Of a stretch of 64,000 bases of DNA, positions 51,888-59,489 are shown piece after piece (position 1 is the stretch's first letter; each line of letters begins with the position of its first letter). The DNA is from Nocardioides cavernaquae (GTDB lineage Bacteria; Actinomycetota; Actinomycetes; Propionibacteriales; Nocardioidaceae), in NCBI RefSeq assembly GCF_003600895.1, contig NZ_QYRP01000002.1:1-64000 (forward strand), written 5' to 3'. The notes beneath the pieces were generated by a model. The model saw only the letters and a program-made list of their open reading frames with translations. It searched no databases and had not been told where the DNA came from. A program made the translations under genes and the position numbers.

Positions 51888-53380
51888 GCAGTCTCGGAGA
51901 CCGCCTGAAGGCGGCAAACGCAGTGGCGAAGGACCCGGCCCCGGAGCCTTCGCTGGCACAGCAGGTTGTGGCTGACAGCCCGGCCGCGCAGGTCGAGTCT
52001 GCATCCGTCGTACCTGCCGCCGCGCCGCCGGCGCCTGCGGGCAAGCGGATCGCGGAGCCCGCACAGACCAGCCTCACCGAGCGACGGGCAGCCGTCAGCG
52101 CCACCGGAAACCGGTTCGGCGAGCTCAAGACTGCTGTGCACACCGAGCTCCTCAAGCAGCTCGGACCGCAGCTCTACGACGCCGACGTCCCCGCCGAGGA
52201 GCTCGCCACGAAGGTGCGCGCCACGCTGAAGGACGCGCTGGCCGGCCAGGACCGTCCACTCTCCGCGGCTGACCGCAACCAGATCACCAAGGAGATCACA
52301 GACGACATCCTGGGCTACGGTCCGATCGAGCCGTACCTCTCGGACCCCGAGGTCACCGAGGTCATGGTCAACGGGCCGGACAAGGTCTTCGTCGAGCGCA
52401 AGGGCCGGCTGACCCAGGTCGACGCCCACTTCGACGACGACAACCACCTGCGCCGGATCATCGACAAGATCGTGTCGCGCATCGGTCGCCGGGTGGACGA
52501 GTCGTCCCCCATGGTCGACGCCCGTCTCCCCGACGGCTCACGTGTCAATGCGGTGGTGCCGCCGCTCGCCATCGACGGCTCGGCGCTCACGATCCGCAAG
52601 TTCTCGGCAGATCCGTTCACGGTCGATGACCTGATCACCTTCGGCTCGCTCTCGCGGCGTACGGCCGACTTCCTGGACGCCTGCGTGCGGGGCAAGCTGA
52701 ACATCGTGGTCTCCGGATCCACCGGCGCCGGCAAGACCACGACCCTCAACGTGCTCAGCTCCTTCATCCCGATGGACGAGCGCATCGTCACGATCGAGGA
52801 TGCAGCCGAGCTCCAGCTGCACCAGGACCACGTGGTCCGGCTGGAGTCGCGCCCACCCAACATCGAGGGCAAGGGCGAGATCTCGATCCGCGACCTGGTC
52901 AAGAACAGCCTGCGCATGCGCCCGGACCGGATCATCGTCGGCGAGGTCCGCGACGCCTCCGCGCTCGACATGCTCCAGGCGATGAACACGGGCCACGACG
53001 GCTCGATCTGCACGGTGCACTCCAACGGTCCGCGCGACACCCTGGCCCGTATCGAGACGATGGTGCTCATGGCCGGCATGGACCTGCCGGTCCGCGCCAT
53101 CCGCGAGCAGGTCGCTTCGGCGATCGACCTGATCGTGCACCAGACGCGCCTCCGTGACGGCTCGCGCAAGATCACACACGTCACCGAGGTCGAGCGCATG
53201 GAAGGCGATCTGGTCACGCTCCAGGACATCTTCGTCTACGACCACTCGCTGGGCTTCGACGAGGACGGGGTCAGCCTCGGACGACTTCGGTCGACCGGTC
53301 TGCGTCCGAAGTTCCTCGAGAAGATGCTGCACGCCAATGTCCGCGTCGACCCGATCGTCTTTGCTCGGGACGGTGTGTGA
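51884..53380 (+). CDS. tadA: TadA/CpaF secretion ATPase
   Basis: A 498-aa motor ATPase for Flp pilus extension. Domains: a Pro/Ala-rich N-terminus (about 1-60), an all-helical region, then the ATPase with Walker A SGSTGAGKTTT (Lys284), Asp box TIEDAAELQ, Walker B RPDRIIVGEVRDASALD and a His box DGSICTVHSNG. All motifs are intact. It overlaps tadZ by four bases at its start and abuts the next gene. It powers the pilus assembled by TadB/TadC. Confidence 0.95.
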   Translation: MSSLGDRLKAANAVAKDPAPEPSLAQQVVADSPAAQVESASVVPAAAPPAPAGKRIAEPAQTSLTERRAAVSATGNRFGELKTAVHTELLKQLGPQLYDADVPAEELATKVRATLKDALAGQDRPLSAADRNQITKEITDDILGYGPIEPYLSDPEVTEVMVNGPDKVFVERKGRLTQVDAHFDDDNHLRRIIDKIVSRIGRRVDESSPMVDARLPDGSRVNAVVPPLAIDGSALTIRKFSADPFTVDDLITFGSLSRRTADFLDACVRGKLNIVVSGSTGAGKTTTLNVLSSFIPMDERIVTIEDAAELQLHQDHVVRLESRPPNIEGKGEISIRDLVKNSLRMRPDRIIVGEVRDASALDMLQAMNTGHDGSICTVHSNGPRDTLARIETMVLMAGMDLPVRAIREQVASAIDLIVHQTRLRDGSRKITHVTEVERMEGDLVTLQDIFVYDHSLGFDEDGVSLGRLRSTGLRPKFLEKMLHANVRVDPIVFARDGV

Positions 53381-55302
53381 TGCGGCGCCTCCTCTGGGGG
53401 GCGGCCAGCACCGTGCTGGCGCTCTCCCCTGCCCTGTTCACGGCGGAAGCCCTCGCGGCTCCTGACGACAAGGCCACGATCAGTCACGTCGAGCCCGGTG
53501 CAGATGACGCGCTGAGCGTTCTCGTCTCCGTGCCCGAAGGCGCCCAGGTGGACCTCGACAAGGTCACCCTGACCGTCGACGGCACGGAAGTGGACACGAC
53601 CGCCTCCGTCGCCGGCACCGCCGCCGAGAACCAGGTGCGCCGGACCACGATCCTCGCGATGGACACCAGTGACTCGATGAAGGGTGCCCGGTTCACGGCC
53701 GCCCGCACAGCCGCCGACACCTTCCTGGACAGCGTCCCTGACGACGTCAACGTCGGCATCGTGACCTTCGACGCCTCGGTCCGCACGGCACTCGCGCCGA
53801 CGACCGATCGCGACGCGGCACGCGCCGTCATCAGCAAGCTCGCGCTCGCGCACGGCACCCGCCTGTACGACGGCGTGCTGACGGCGATCAAGGAGTCCGG
53901 CGACGAGGGTCAGCGCAGTGTCCTGGTCCTGTCCGACGGAGCCAACACCAACAAGACCCCCCTGAGCGCCGTCACCACGGCCCTCAGCGACAACGAGGTG
54001 CGCCTCGATGCGGTGGCGCTCGACCAGCAGGGCGCCGACCTCGGTCCCCTCGAGTCGATGGCCACCGCTGGCAAGGGCACCGTGATTCCGGCAGACGCAA
54101 CGGCGCTGGCGGAGGCATTCGACGCCGAAGCTGCATCGCTGGCCCGGCAGATCCTGGTGACGGGCACGGTCCCGTCTTCCGTTGAGGGAACCGAGGCCCA
54201 GGTCGCGGTGGCTCTTCCGACCGCGAGCGGCTCACTGGTTGCCTCGACGTATGCCGAGATCCGGGTTGCAGCGGCTCCCAGCAACGAACCGACGGTCGCC
54301 GAGGCCAAGGAGGCGTTGCAACTCCCCCGGCCGGTGCTGTTCGGCGGGCTGGCCGCCATCGGTCTCGGTCTCCTGGTCCTGCTGATGGCCGTCTTCTCTG
54401 CGGCCGGCGCAGACCGGACGCAGCGCACCGTCGAGCAGCGGATCGCTGCCTTCGGCTCGGGCGCGACGGCGGTGCGCGGCAAGGTCGAGTCCTCTTCCTT
54501 CAACTTCGCCGAGGTGAAGGATGCGACGGCCACGATGCTGCACCGCAGCAAGGGCCTCGAGGCACGGATCGAGCAGCGGCTGGCTGCCGCGGGCAACGCC
54601 CTGAAGCCGGCCGAGTGGGTCCTGCTGCATTCCCTGATCGCGATCATGGCGGGCCTCACCGGCCTGCTGCTCGGCAACGGCAGCGTCTTGCTGATGCTGC
54701 TGGGCGTCCTGCTCGGACTGGCGATTCCATGGATGTGGCTCGGGCACAAGCGAAAGAAGCGGATCGCTGCCTTCAACTCGGGGCTGGCCGACACTCTCCA
54801 GCTGATCTCCGGCAGCCTCACGGCAGGCATGTCACTCGCTCAGGCGCTCGATGCCGTCGTCAACGAAGGAAACGAGCCGATTTCGGGCGAGTTCCGGCGG
54901 GTTCTCATCGAGAGCCGTCTCGGTGTCCCGCTCGAGACGGCCCTCGAGGGCATCGGGCAACGCATCGAGAGCGTCGACTTCGACTGGGTGGTCATGGCGA
55001 TCCGGATCCAGCGTGAGGTCGGCGGCAACCTGGCCGAGCTGCTGACAACAGTGGCGGCGACGCTGCGGGAGCGCGATTACCTCCGCCGTCAGGTGAAGAC
55101 GTTGTCGGCTGAAGGCCGCCTCTCGGCATACATCCTGATCGGTTTGCCGATCGGCATGGCCGCGTATCTGCTCGTAGCACGGCGGGAGTACATCGCGCCG
55201 CTGTACACGACCGGCCTCGGCTTCGTCATGCTCGCCGCCGCTGTCCTGTTGCTCGGACTGGGCTGGCTGATGATGAGTCGCATCGTGAAGGTGGAGGTCT
55301 GA
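53377..55302 (+). CDS. tadB: vWA-TadB fusion: type II secretion F-domain protein with N-terminal vWA domain
   Basis: A 641-aa protein in two parts. After a signal-like N-terminus (about 1-28), residues 30-300 form an exported von Willebrand A domain with an intact MIDAS: Asp96, Ser98, Ser100, Thr161 and Asp187. A membrane segment at about 325-347 follows, then a cytoplasmic stretch and the T2SSF domain of TadB with later membrane segments (about 415-460 and 595-640). Standard TadB is about 300 aa without a vWA part. A MIDAS facing outward could bind pilin, a surface ligand or the cell wall. GTG 53377 or ATG 53380 is the start. Confidence 0.88.
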   Translation: MMRRLLWGAASTVLALSPALFTAEALAAPDDKATISHVEPGADDALSVLVSVPEGAQVDLDKVTLTVDGTEVDTTASVAGTAAENQVRRTTILAMDTSDSMKGARFTAARTAADTFLDSVPDDVNVGIVTFDASVRTALAPTTDRDAARAVISKLALAHGTRLYDGVLTAIKESGDEGQRSVLVLSDGANTNKTPLSAVTTALSDNEVRLDAVALDQQGADLGPLESMATAGKGTVIPADATALAEAFDAEAASLARQILVTGTVPSSVEGTEAQVAVALPTASGSLVASTYAEIRVAAAPSNEPTVAEAKEALQLPRPVLFGGLAAIGLGLLVLLMAVFSAAGADRTQRTVEQRIAAFGSGATAVRGKVESSSFNFAEVKDATATMLHRSKGLEARIEQRLAAAGNALKPAEWVLLHSLIAIMAGLTGLLLGNGSVLLMLLGVLLGLAIPWMWLGHKRKKRIAAFNSGLADTLQLISGSLTAGMSLAQALDAVVNEGNEPISGEFRRVLIESRLGVPLETALEGIGQRIESVDFDWVVMAIRIQREVGGNLAELLTTVAATLRERDYLRRQVKTLSAEGRLSAYILIGLPIGMAAYLLVARREYIAPLYTTGLGFVMLAAAVLLLGLGWLMMSRIVKVEV

Positions 55303-55303
55303 C

Positions 55304-56224
55304 ATGGCACTGGCACTCGGCGCCCTGCTCATCTTCGGAGCACTCTTCCTGGCGTTCGCCGCGGTCGGCGGAATGACTCAGGAGCGGTCCGGAGTCTCGC
55401 GTTCCCTTGCTGTCCTCCAGGCCATGACCGATGCACCGGACGAGCTCAAGAGCGAGCTCGACCGCCCGTTCGGCGAGCGCGTGCTGGAGCCGCTCTACCA
55501 GCGCCTCCAGCGAATCGGTCGCCGGATCACCGGAGCCGACCAGGTCGAACGGATCCGGCAGCGCCTGGACAAGGCCGGCAACCCTGACGGCTGGACCGTG
55601 GACCGCGTGGCCACGGGGAAGGTCCTCGGCTTCATCTGCGGATTCGTCTTCGCGGGCCTCCTGGCCCTCATGCTCCACAAGGGCTGGGGGGTCACGGCTG
55701 TCCTTGTTGCCGGAGGGGCCCTGTTCGGTTTCAACGCTCCGTCGATCTTCCTGTACAACGTCGCGCTCAAGCGTGATCAGACGATGCAGAAGGAAATCGC
55801 CGACGCGATCGACCTGCTCACCATCTCGGTGGAGGCCGGGCTCGGGTTCGACGCAGCACTTCAGCAGGTTGCCCGCAACACACAGGGGCCCGTCGCTCTC
55901 GAGTTCTCTCGGGTTCTCCAGGAGATGCAGATCGGACGGGGGCGCACAGATGCACTGCGCGCGCTCGGAGACCGCACCAGCATCCCGGAGATCCGAGGAT
56001 TCATCAGTGCGATGGTGCAAGCGGACGCATTCGGCATCCCGATCGCGCAGGTGCTCCGGGTCCAGTCCAGGGAGATGCGGACCAAGCGGCGGCAGCGAGC
56101 CGAGGAGAAGGCCGCGCAGGTGCCCGTCAAGATCATGGTGCCCGTCGTGCTCTTCATTCTGCCGTGCCTCTTCATCGTGGTCATCGGCCCAGCCGCGATC
56201 AGCATCGCCCGTTCGTTCGGCTGA
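55304..56224 (+). CDS. tadC: TadC-like type II secretion F-domain membrane protein
   Basis: A 306-aa inner-membrane protein with an N-terminal membrane segment (about 3-23), two more near 105-150 and one at the C-terminus. The T2SSF core is visible as DAIDLLTISVEAGLGFDAAL and RALGDRTSIPEIRGFISAMVQADAFGIP. TadB and TadC together form the membrane platform that TadA drives. It begins two bases after the vWA-TadB stop, consistent with co-translation. Confidence 0.92.
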   Translation: MALALGALLIFGALFLAFAAVGGMTQERSGVSRSLAVLQAMTDAPDELKSELDRPFGERVLEPLYQRLQRIGRRITGADQVERIRQRLDKAGNPDGWTVDRVATGKVLGFICGFVFAGLLALMLHKGWGVTAVLVAGGALFGFNAPSIFLYNVALKRDQTMQKEIADAIDLLTISVEAGLGFDAALQQVARNTQGPVALEFSRVLQEMQIGRGRTDALRALGDRTSIPEIRGFISAMVQADAFGIPIAQVLRVQSREMRTKRRQRAEEKAAQVPVKIMVPVVLFILPCLFIVVIGPAAISIARSFG

Positions 56225-56234
56225 GGGAACAGAA

Positions 56235-57818
56235 ATGAGCTCCGCAGACCGCCGAGCGCGGTATGCCTCAGTCACGGCCGCGGCCCGCGTCTTCACACTC
56301 GTGGTCCTTGCCCCGTCGGTGGCGATCACTCAGGACTACGGCGCGATCATCAGCGTGATCCTGCTGGCCGCGGTCTGGATGGCCGCCGTCTTCGCGGACG
56401 GCCTACCTCGCGTTGCCGCCATGCCCGCGCTGGTCGTGGAGTCCAGCATGGTCGCCTTCGTCGTGATGCTGTCCGCAGGAACCTCCCCGGTGTTGCTACC
56501 CGCCCTGGCCATTCCCCCCTTCATCGGCGGACTGGTCCGGGGCACGCGCGGCGGCCTCGAGGTTCTCGGAGCCGAGCTGGCCATCGCAATTGCGGTCGTG
56601 ATCGCGAGCGGCGATCTCGTGCTGACCGACAAGCTCGGGGTGCAGTTGTTCAGCGCGATGACGGCCGGAGTCGGTCTGAGCGCGATCGCCGCGATCATCC
56701 ACGACTCGCGTGAGTCCAAGCCCGACACGTCGTCCTCATATCGGGACGCCCGTGCGCTTCTCACCCAGCTCCGCGACCTCTCGGGGAGCCTTGTCGGAGG
56801 ACTCGACTCGGTCCGGATCAGCCACGGCATTCTCGACCTGGCGCGTGAGGAACTGCCTTTCACTGGCGCCGTGGTCTATGTCGAGACGCCACACGGCTTC
56901 GCCCCGTTGATCGAAGGAGACGTCACGGACGAGGGGGCGGACAACACTCATGTCCTCGAGGAGGTCTTCCGCACCGGACGACCTGTCGTGTCGGGCCCGT
57001 GGGTCGGCGTTCCTCTGGTGACGGACGCGGGCGTCGTTGCCGCCCTGACCGGCGGTCTGATTCCCGGCAAGCGTCCGGCCCCTGGAGCACTCCTCCACAC
57101 GCTCGACCATCTCGTGAAGGTGCTGCGACCGGAGGCGCTCCAGTTGGACACCGCCCTGCTCTTCACCGCTCTGCGCGACGAGGCAACTGCCGAGGAACGC
57201 CGCAGACTGGCCCGCGACCTCCACGACGGCGTTGCCCAGGACCTGGCATCACTCGGCTACCTGATCGACGAGATCTCTGAGACTTCCAGCGAAGAAGCGG
57301 TGGTCGAGCAGTGTCGTGACCTGCGGAGCGAGCTCTCCCGCGTCGTCGCCGAGCTCAGGCGATCGGTCTTCCTGCTGCGCAACGAGGCATCGACCCAGAC
57401 GCTGGGCGAAACCGTCCAGGCACTCGGCGCCCACATCAAGTCACGCTCCGGGATCGATGTCGTCGTGTCGGTCGCCGAGGGCTCCAAGCGGCTACGCCCC
57501 GACGTCGAGGCCGAGCTGCTGCGCATCGCCCAGGAAGGCATGAACAATGCGGCTCGCCACGCAGCCGCGAGCCGGATCGAGGTGTCCATTGCCGTGCAGG
57601 CACCGGACGCGATGGTCCGGGTCGCCGACAACGGGCGCGGTCTTCAGCCGGGACGCGACGACTCACACGGCGTACGCATCATGCGAGAGCGAGCACGGCG
57701 CATCGGCGCCACGCTCGTGCTGCACAGCCCCGAGGACGGCGGCACCGAACTCCGCGTCGTCCTCGGGTCCACGACCTGGCTGGAGGGGCCAGTCGACAGA
57801 GAGGGAATTGCGTCATGA
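56235..57818 (+). CDS. Sensor histidine kinase in the tad operon
   Basis: A 527-aa kinase with about six membrane segments (about 14-165), a GAF-like cytoplasmic part (about 200-300), the HisKA_3 dimerisation helix with His330 in RDLHDGVAQDLASLGY, and an HATPase with NNAARHAAAS and NGRGLQPG. It starts 10 bases after tadC and its stop overlaps the regulator start, so its expression is tied to the pilus genes. It probably senses a state of the envelope or pilus assembly. Signal unknown. Confidence 0.9.
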   Translation: MSSADRRARYASVTAAARVFTLVVLAPSVAITQDYGAIISVILLAAVWMAAVFADGLPRVAAMPALVVESSMVAFVVMLSAGTSPVLLPALAIPPFIGGLVRGTRGGLEVLGAELAIAIAVVIASGDLVLTDKLGVQLFSAMTAGVGLSAIAAIIHDSRESKPDTSSSYRDARALLTQLRDLSGSLVGGLDSVRISHGILDLAREELPFTGAVVYVETPHGFAPLIEGDVTDEGADNTHVLEEVFRTGRPVVSGPWVGVPLVTDAGVVAALTGGLIPGKRPAPGALLHTLDHLVKVLRPEALQLDTALLFTALRDEATAEERRRLARDLHDGVAQDLASLGYLIDEISETSSEEAVVEQCRDLRSELSRVVAELRRSVFLLRNEASTQTLGETVQALGAHIKSRSGIDVVVSVAEGSKRLRPDVEAELLRIAQEGMNNAARHAAASRIEVSIAVQAPDAMVRVADNGRGLQPGRDDSHGVRIMRERARRIGATLVLHSPEDGGTELRVVLGSTTWLEGPVDREGIAS

Positions 57819-58471
57819 ATGACACTCCGAAGACCCGGGTCGTCCTGGTCGACGACCACGAGCTGATCCGCCAGGGGCTGGCCCGCGCCTTCGAGCGCGA
57901 CCCGAACATGGCGATCGTCGGTCAGGCTGGCAGCGTCGTTCGTGCCATGGCTGAGTACGACGAACACAAGCCGGACGTGATCGTCACCGACCTTCAGCTT
58001 CCTGATGGCACGGGACTGGACGTGATCCGCGCGATCCGGCAGCAGGACGACAAGATCGGCCTGGTCGTCCTGACCATGCACGCCGGGGACGACCAGATCT
58101 TCGCGGCTCTCGAGGCCGGCGCCTCCGCCTTCGTCGGCAAGGACGCACCTGCCAGTGAGGTGGTCGGTGCCGCCAAGCACGCGGCCATGTCGCCGCGCAC
58201 CTTCATGTCCTCTGGCCTCGCTGGCGCCATGATGCGTCGGGCTGGTGGAGCCAGCCAGAAGCCGCGCCTCTCCGAGCGCGAGAACGAGGTGCTGAAGCTC
58301 CTGGCCGATGGCCTGGGCACCGCTGCCATCGCGGCACAGCTCTATGTCTCGGAGTCAACCGCCAAGACCCACATCGCGCGGATCTACCAGAAGCTGGGGG
58401 CCACGAACCGCGCCCAGGCCCTGGTCACGGCGATGCGATTGGGGTTGCTCTCCACCATGCAGGGAAGTTGA
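57815..58471 (+). CDS. NarL/LuxR-type response regulator in the tad operon
   Basis: A 218-aa regulator. Receiver residues VDDHE (12-16) and phospho-acceptor Asp59 in VTDLQLPDG are intact, and the C-terminal LuxR helix-turn-helix has LSERENEVLKLLADGLGTAAIAAQL. It overlaps the kinase gene by four bases and is followed by hairpins and the flp pilins. As the last gene before the pilins it is the obvious candidate regulator of flp transcription. Candidate binding sites are the repeated ACTGGGG/CCCCAGT sequences upstream of the tad units. Confidence 0.92.
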   Translation: MNDTPKTRVVLVDDHELIRQGLARAFERDPNMAIVGQAGSVVRAMAEYDEHKPDVIVTDLQLPDGTGLDVIRAIRQQDDKIGLVVLTMHAGDDQIFAALEAGASAFVGKDAPASEVVGAAKHAAMSPRTFMSSGLAGAMMRRAGGASQKPRLSERENEVLKLLADGLGTAAIAAQLYVSESTAKTHIARIYQKLGATNRAQALVTAMRLGLLSTMQGS

Positions 58472-58477
58472 GAAAAG

Positions 58478-58495
58478 ACTGGGGTTGTCCCCAGT
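58478..58495. promoter_or_regulatory. ACTGGGG-CCCCAGT inverted repeat after the response regulator
   Basis: ACTGGGG at 58478-58484 and CCCCAGT at 58489-58495 form a perfect 7-bp repeat with a 4-base centre, six bases after the regulator stop and 154 bases before flp1. The preceding decamer GACTGGGGTT (58477-58486) also occurs at 49787-49796 before cpaB, and CCCCAGTGCGCG (58489-58500) at 42560-42571 before tadE. It could be a terminator stem or an operator. Confidence 0.5.
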
Positions 58496-58520
58496 GCGCG
58501 GCCCCAGCGCCAGATTGATC

Positions 58521-58566
58521 ATCGCCGAAGCCCTTCGTCCGATACCGGACGGAGGGCTTCGGCGAT
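58521..58566 (+). terminator. Long stem-loop before flp1
   Basis: A 20-bp stem, perfect for the outer 14 pairs (ATCGCCGAAGCCCT at 58521-58534 with AGGGCTTCGGCGAT at 58553-58566) and with one G-U pair inside, closes on the 6-base loop GATACC. It lies between the response regulator and flp1 and probably ends the long tad-motor transcript, leaving room for a separate strong flp1 promoter in the next 80 bases. Confidence 0.75.
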
Positions 58567-58648
58567 TGACTCGGAACGTTCCGAACCTCCCTGGGTCCGG
58601 CACATGGGGGCCCGTAGATCGCGGGCACAACTACCAGGAGGACATTCC

Positions 58649-58834
58649 ATGCTTGAGTTCTACGTACGCACCCTGCAGCTGCTGACCATCCCGCCGCGCA
58701 AGGATGAGAAGGGTGCCACCGCCGTCGAGTACGGCCTGCTCGTCGCCCTCATCGCGGCCATCATCATCATCGCCGTTGCGACCCTCGGCACCAAGATCAA
58801 CGAGGCGTTCGGGTCGATCAACGCCAAGCTCTGA
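58649..58834 (+). CDS. flp: Flp/Fap pilin precursor 1
   Basis: A 61-aa prepilin: a 22-aa leader ending DEKG, then the mature ATAVEYGLLVALIAAIIIIA with Glu5 and Tyr6, as required by Flp prepilin peptidase, and a short tail (KINEAFGSINAKL) for a 39-residue mature pilin. ATG 58649 has AGGAGG seven bases upstream. It is preceded by a strong terminator and followed after 9 bases by a perfect hairpin. Pilin 2 is nearly identical in the mature part. Confidence 0.93.
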   Translation: MLEFYVRTLQLLTIPPRKDEKGATAVEYGLLVALIAAIIIIAVATLGTKINEAFGSINAKL

Positions 58835-58842
58835 GAGGACAA

Positions 58843-58878
58843 ACGGAGGGGCCGCAGGTTCGCCTGCGGCCCCTCCGT
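58843..58878 (+). terminator. Perfect 16-bp hairpin with TTCG loop after flp1
   Basis: ACGGAGGGGCCGCAGG at 58843-58858 and CCTGCGGCCCCTCCGT at 58863-58878 pair without mismatch around a TTCG tetraloop, starting 9 bases after the flp1 stop. UUCG loops make exceptionally stable RNA hairpins. It would end or stabilise the flp1 mRNA; 179 bases remain before flp2, enough for its own promoter. Confidence 0.9.
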
Positions 58879-58924
58879 CGTCTGGACAACTGGTCAGACG
58901 CGCCAACCAGATCGACGCGAAGGA

Positions 58925-58942
58925 GTAGTCCAAAGGGACTAC
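58925..58942. promoter_or_regulatory. GTAGTCC inverted repeat upstream of flp2
   Basis: GTAGTCC at 58925-58931 and GGACTAC at 58936-58942 form a perfect 7-bp repeat with a 4-base spacer, 116 bases before the flp2 ATG. A protein operator is plausible from its size and place. The similar CTAGTCC occurs in the hairpin before cpaB. No other evidence. Confidence 0.4.
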
Positions 58943-59057
58943 GGGGCTCTGGCTTCTCTCCCGATAGTGCCGCTCGCTAAACCGGGACATGATTCTTCTT
59001 GTCCGGCCCGCAAGGGAGTGTGAGCCGGTAAACCAAAATTCCTGGGAGGGAAAAATC

Positions 59058-59240
59058 ATGACCGAGTTCTTCGTGAAGCTCATGCTGGCCGTCACCACCC
59101 CGCGCGACGAGGAAGAGGGCGCAACCGCAGTTGAGTACGGCCTGCTCGTGGCCCTGATTGCCGCCGTCATCATCGTCACCGTGGTCGCCCTCGGCACCAA
59201 GATCGACGAGGCCTTCGGCTCGATCAACTCGAAGCTCTGA
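59058..59240 (+). CDS. flp: Flp/Fap pilin precursor 2
   Basis: A 60-aa prepilin: 21-aa leader ending DEEEG, then mature ATAVEYGLLVALIAAVIIVT to KIDEAFGSINSKL (39 residues). It differs from pilin 1 at only a handful of mature positions. ATG 59058 has GGGAGGG upstream. Its leader (MTEFFVKLMLAVTTPR) is more hydrophobic than usual. Lying between two hairpins, it can be a monocistronic transcript. Confidence 0.93.
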   Translation: MTEFFVKLMLAVTTPRDEEEGATAVEYGLLVALIAAVIIVTVVALGTKIDEAFGSINSKL

Positions 59241-59259
59241 TCTGAGCTGACAGACACTG

Positions 59260-59295
59260 GTGACGGCTGCGAGGTGGAAACCTCGCAGCCGTCAC
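59260..59295 (+). terminator. Perfect 16-bp hairpin with GGAA loop between flp2 and flp3
   Basis: GTGACGGCTGCGAGGT at 59260-59275 and ACCTCGCAGCCGTCAC at 59280-59295 pair perfectly around GGAA (a GNRA tetraloop), followed by a short T-run (TGCATTTT). It looks like a real intrinsic terminator 19 bases after the flp2 stop. Yet the flp3 start follows only 30 bases later, leaving little room for a promoter, so flp3 must be read through it or be started inside the hairpin. Confidence 0.9.
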
Positions 59296-59324
59296 TGCAT
59301 TTTCCGGACTCGGGAGGTCATGGG

Positions 59325-59489
59325 ATGAAGGATTTGGAACACGGCGAGTCCGGTGCCACTGCGGTGGAGTACGGCTTGCTTGTTGCGCTCATCGCCGCGG
59401 TCATCATCGCCACAGTCATCGTCTTCGGTGGCAAGGTGACCGGCCTTTTCGAGTCCGTCTGCAACGCAAGCGGAGCCTTTTCCTGCTAG
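59325..59489 (+). CDS. flp: Flp/Fap-like pilin 3, short leader and cysteine tail
   Basis: A 54-aa prepilin-like protein: a 10-aa leader (MKDLEHGESG), then mature ATAVEYGLLVALIAAVIIAT, diverging after that to a 44-residue form ending FESVCNASGAFSC with two cysteines. Pilins 1 and 2 have none. It may be a minor pilin or tip subunit capable of a disulfide. ATG 59325 has GGAGG seven bases upstream; an out-of-frame ATG at 59320 is ruled out. Its stop overlaps the end of the convergent M48 gene by four bases. Confidence 0.85.
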   Translation: MKDLEHGESGATAVEYGLLVALIAAVIIATVIVFGGKVTGLFESVCNASGAFSC

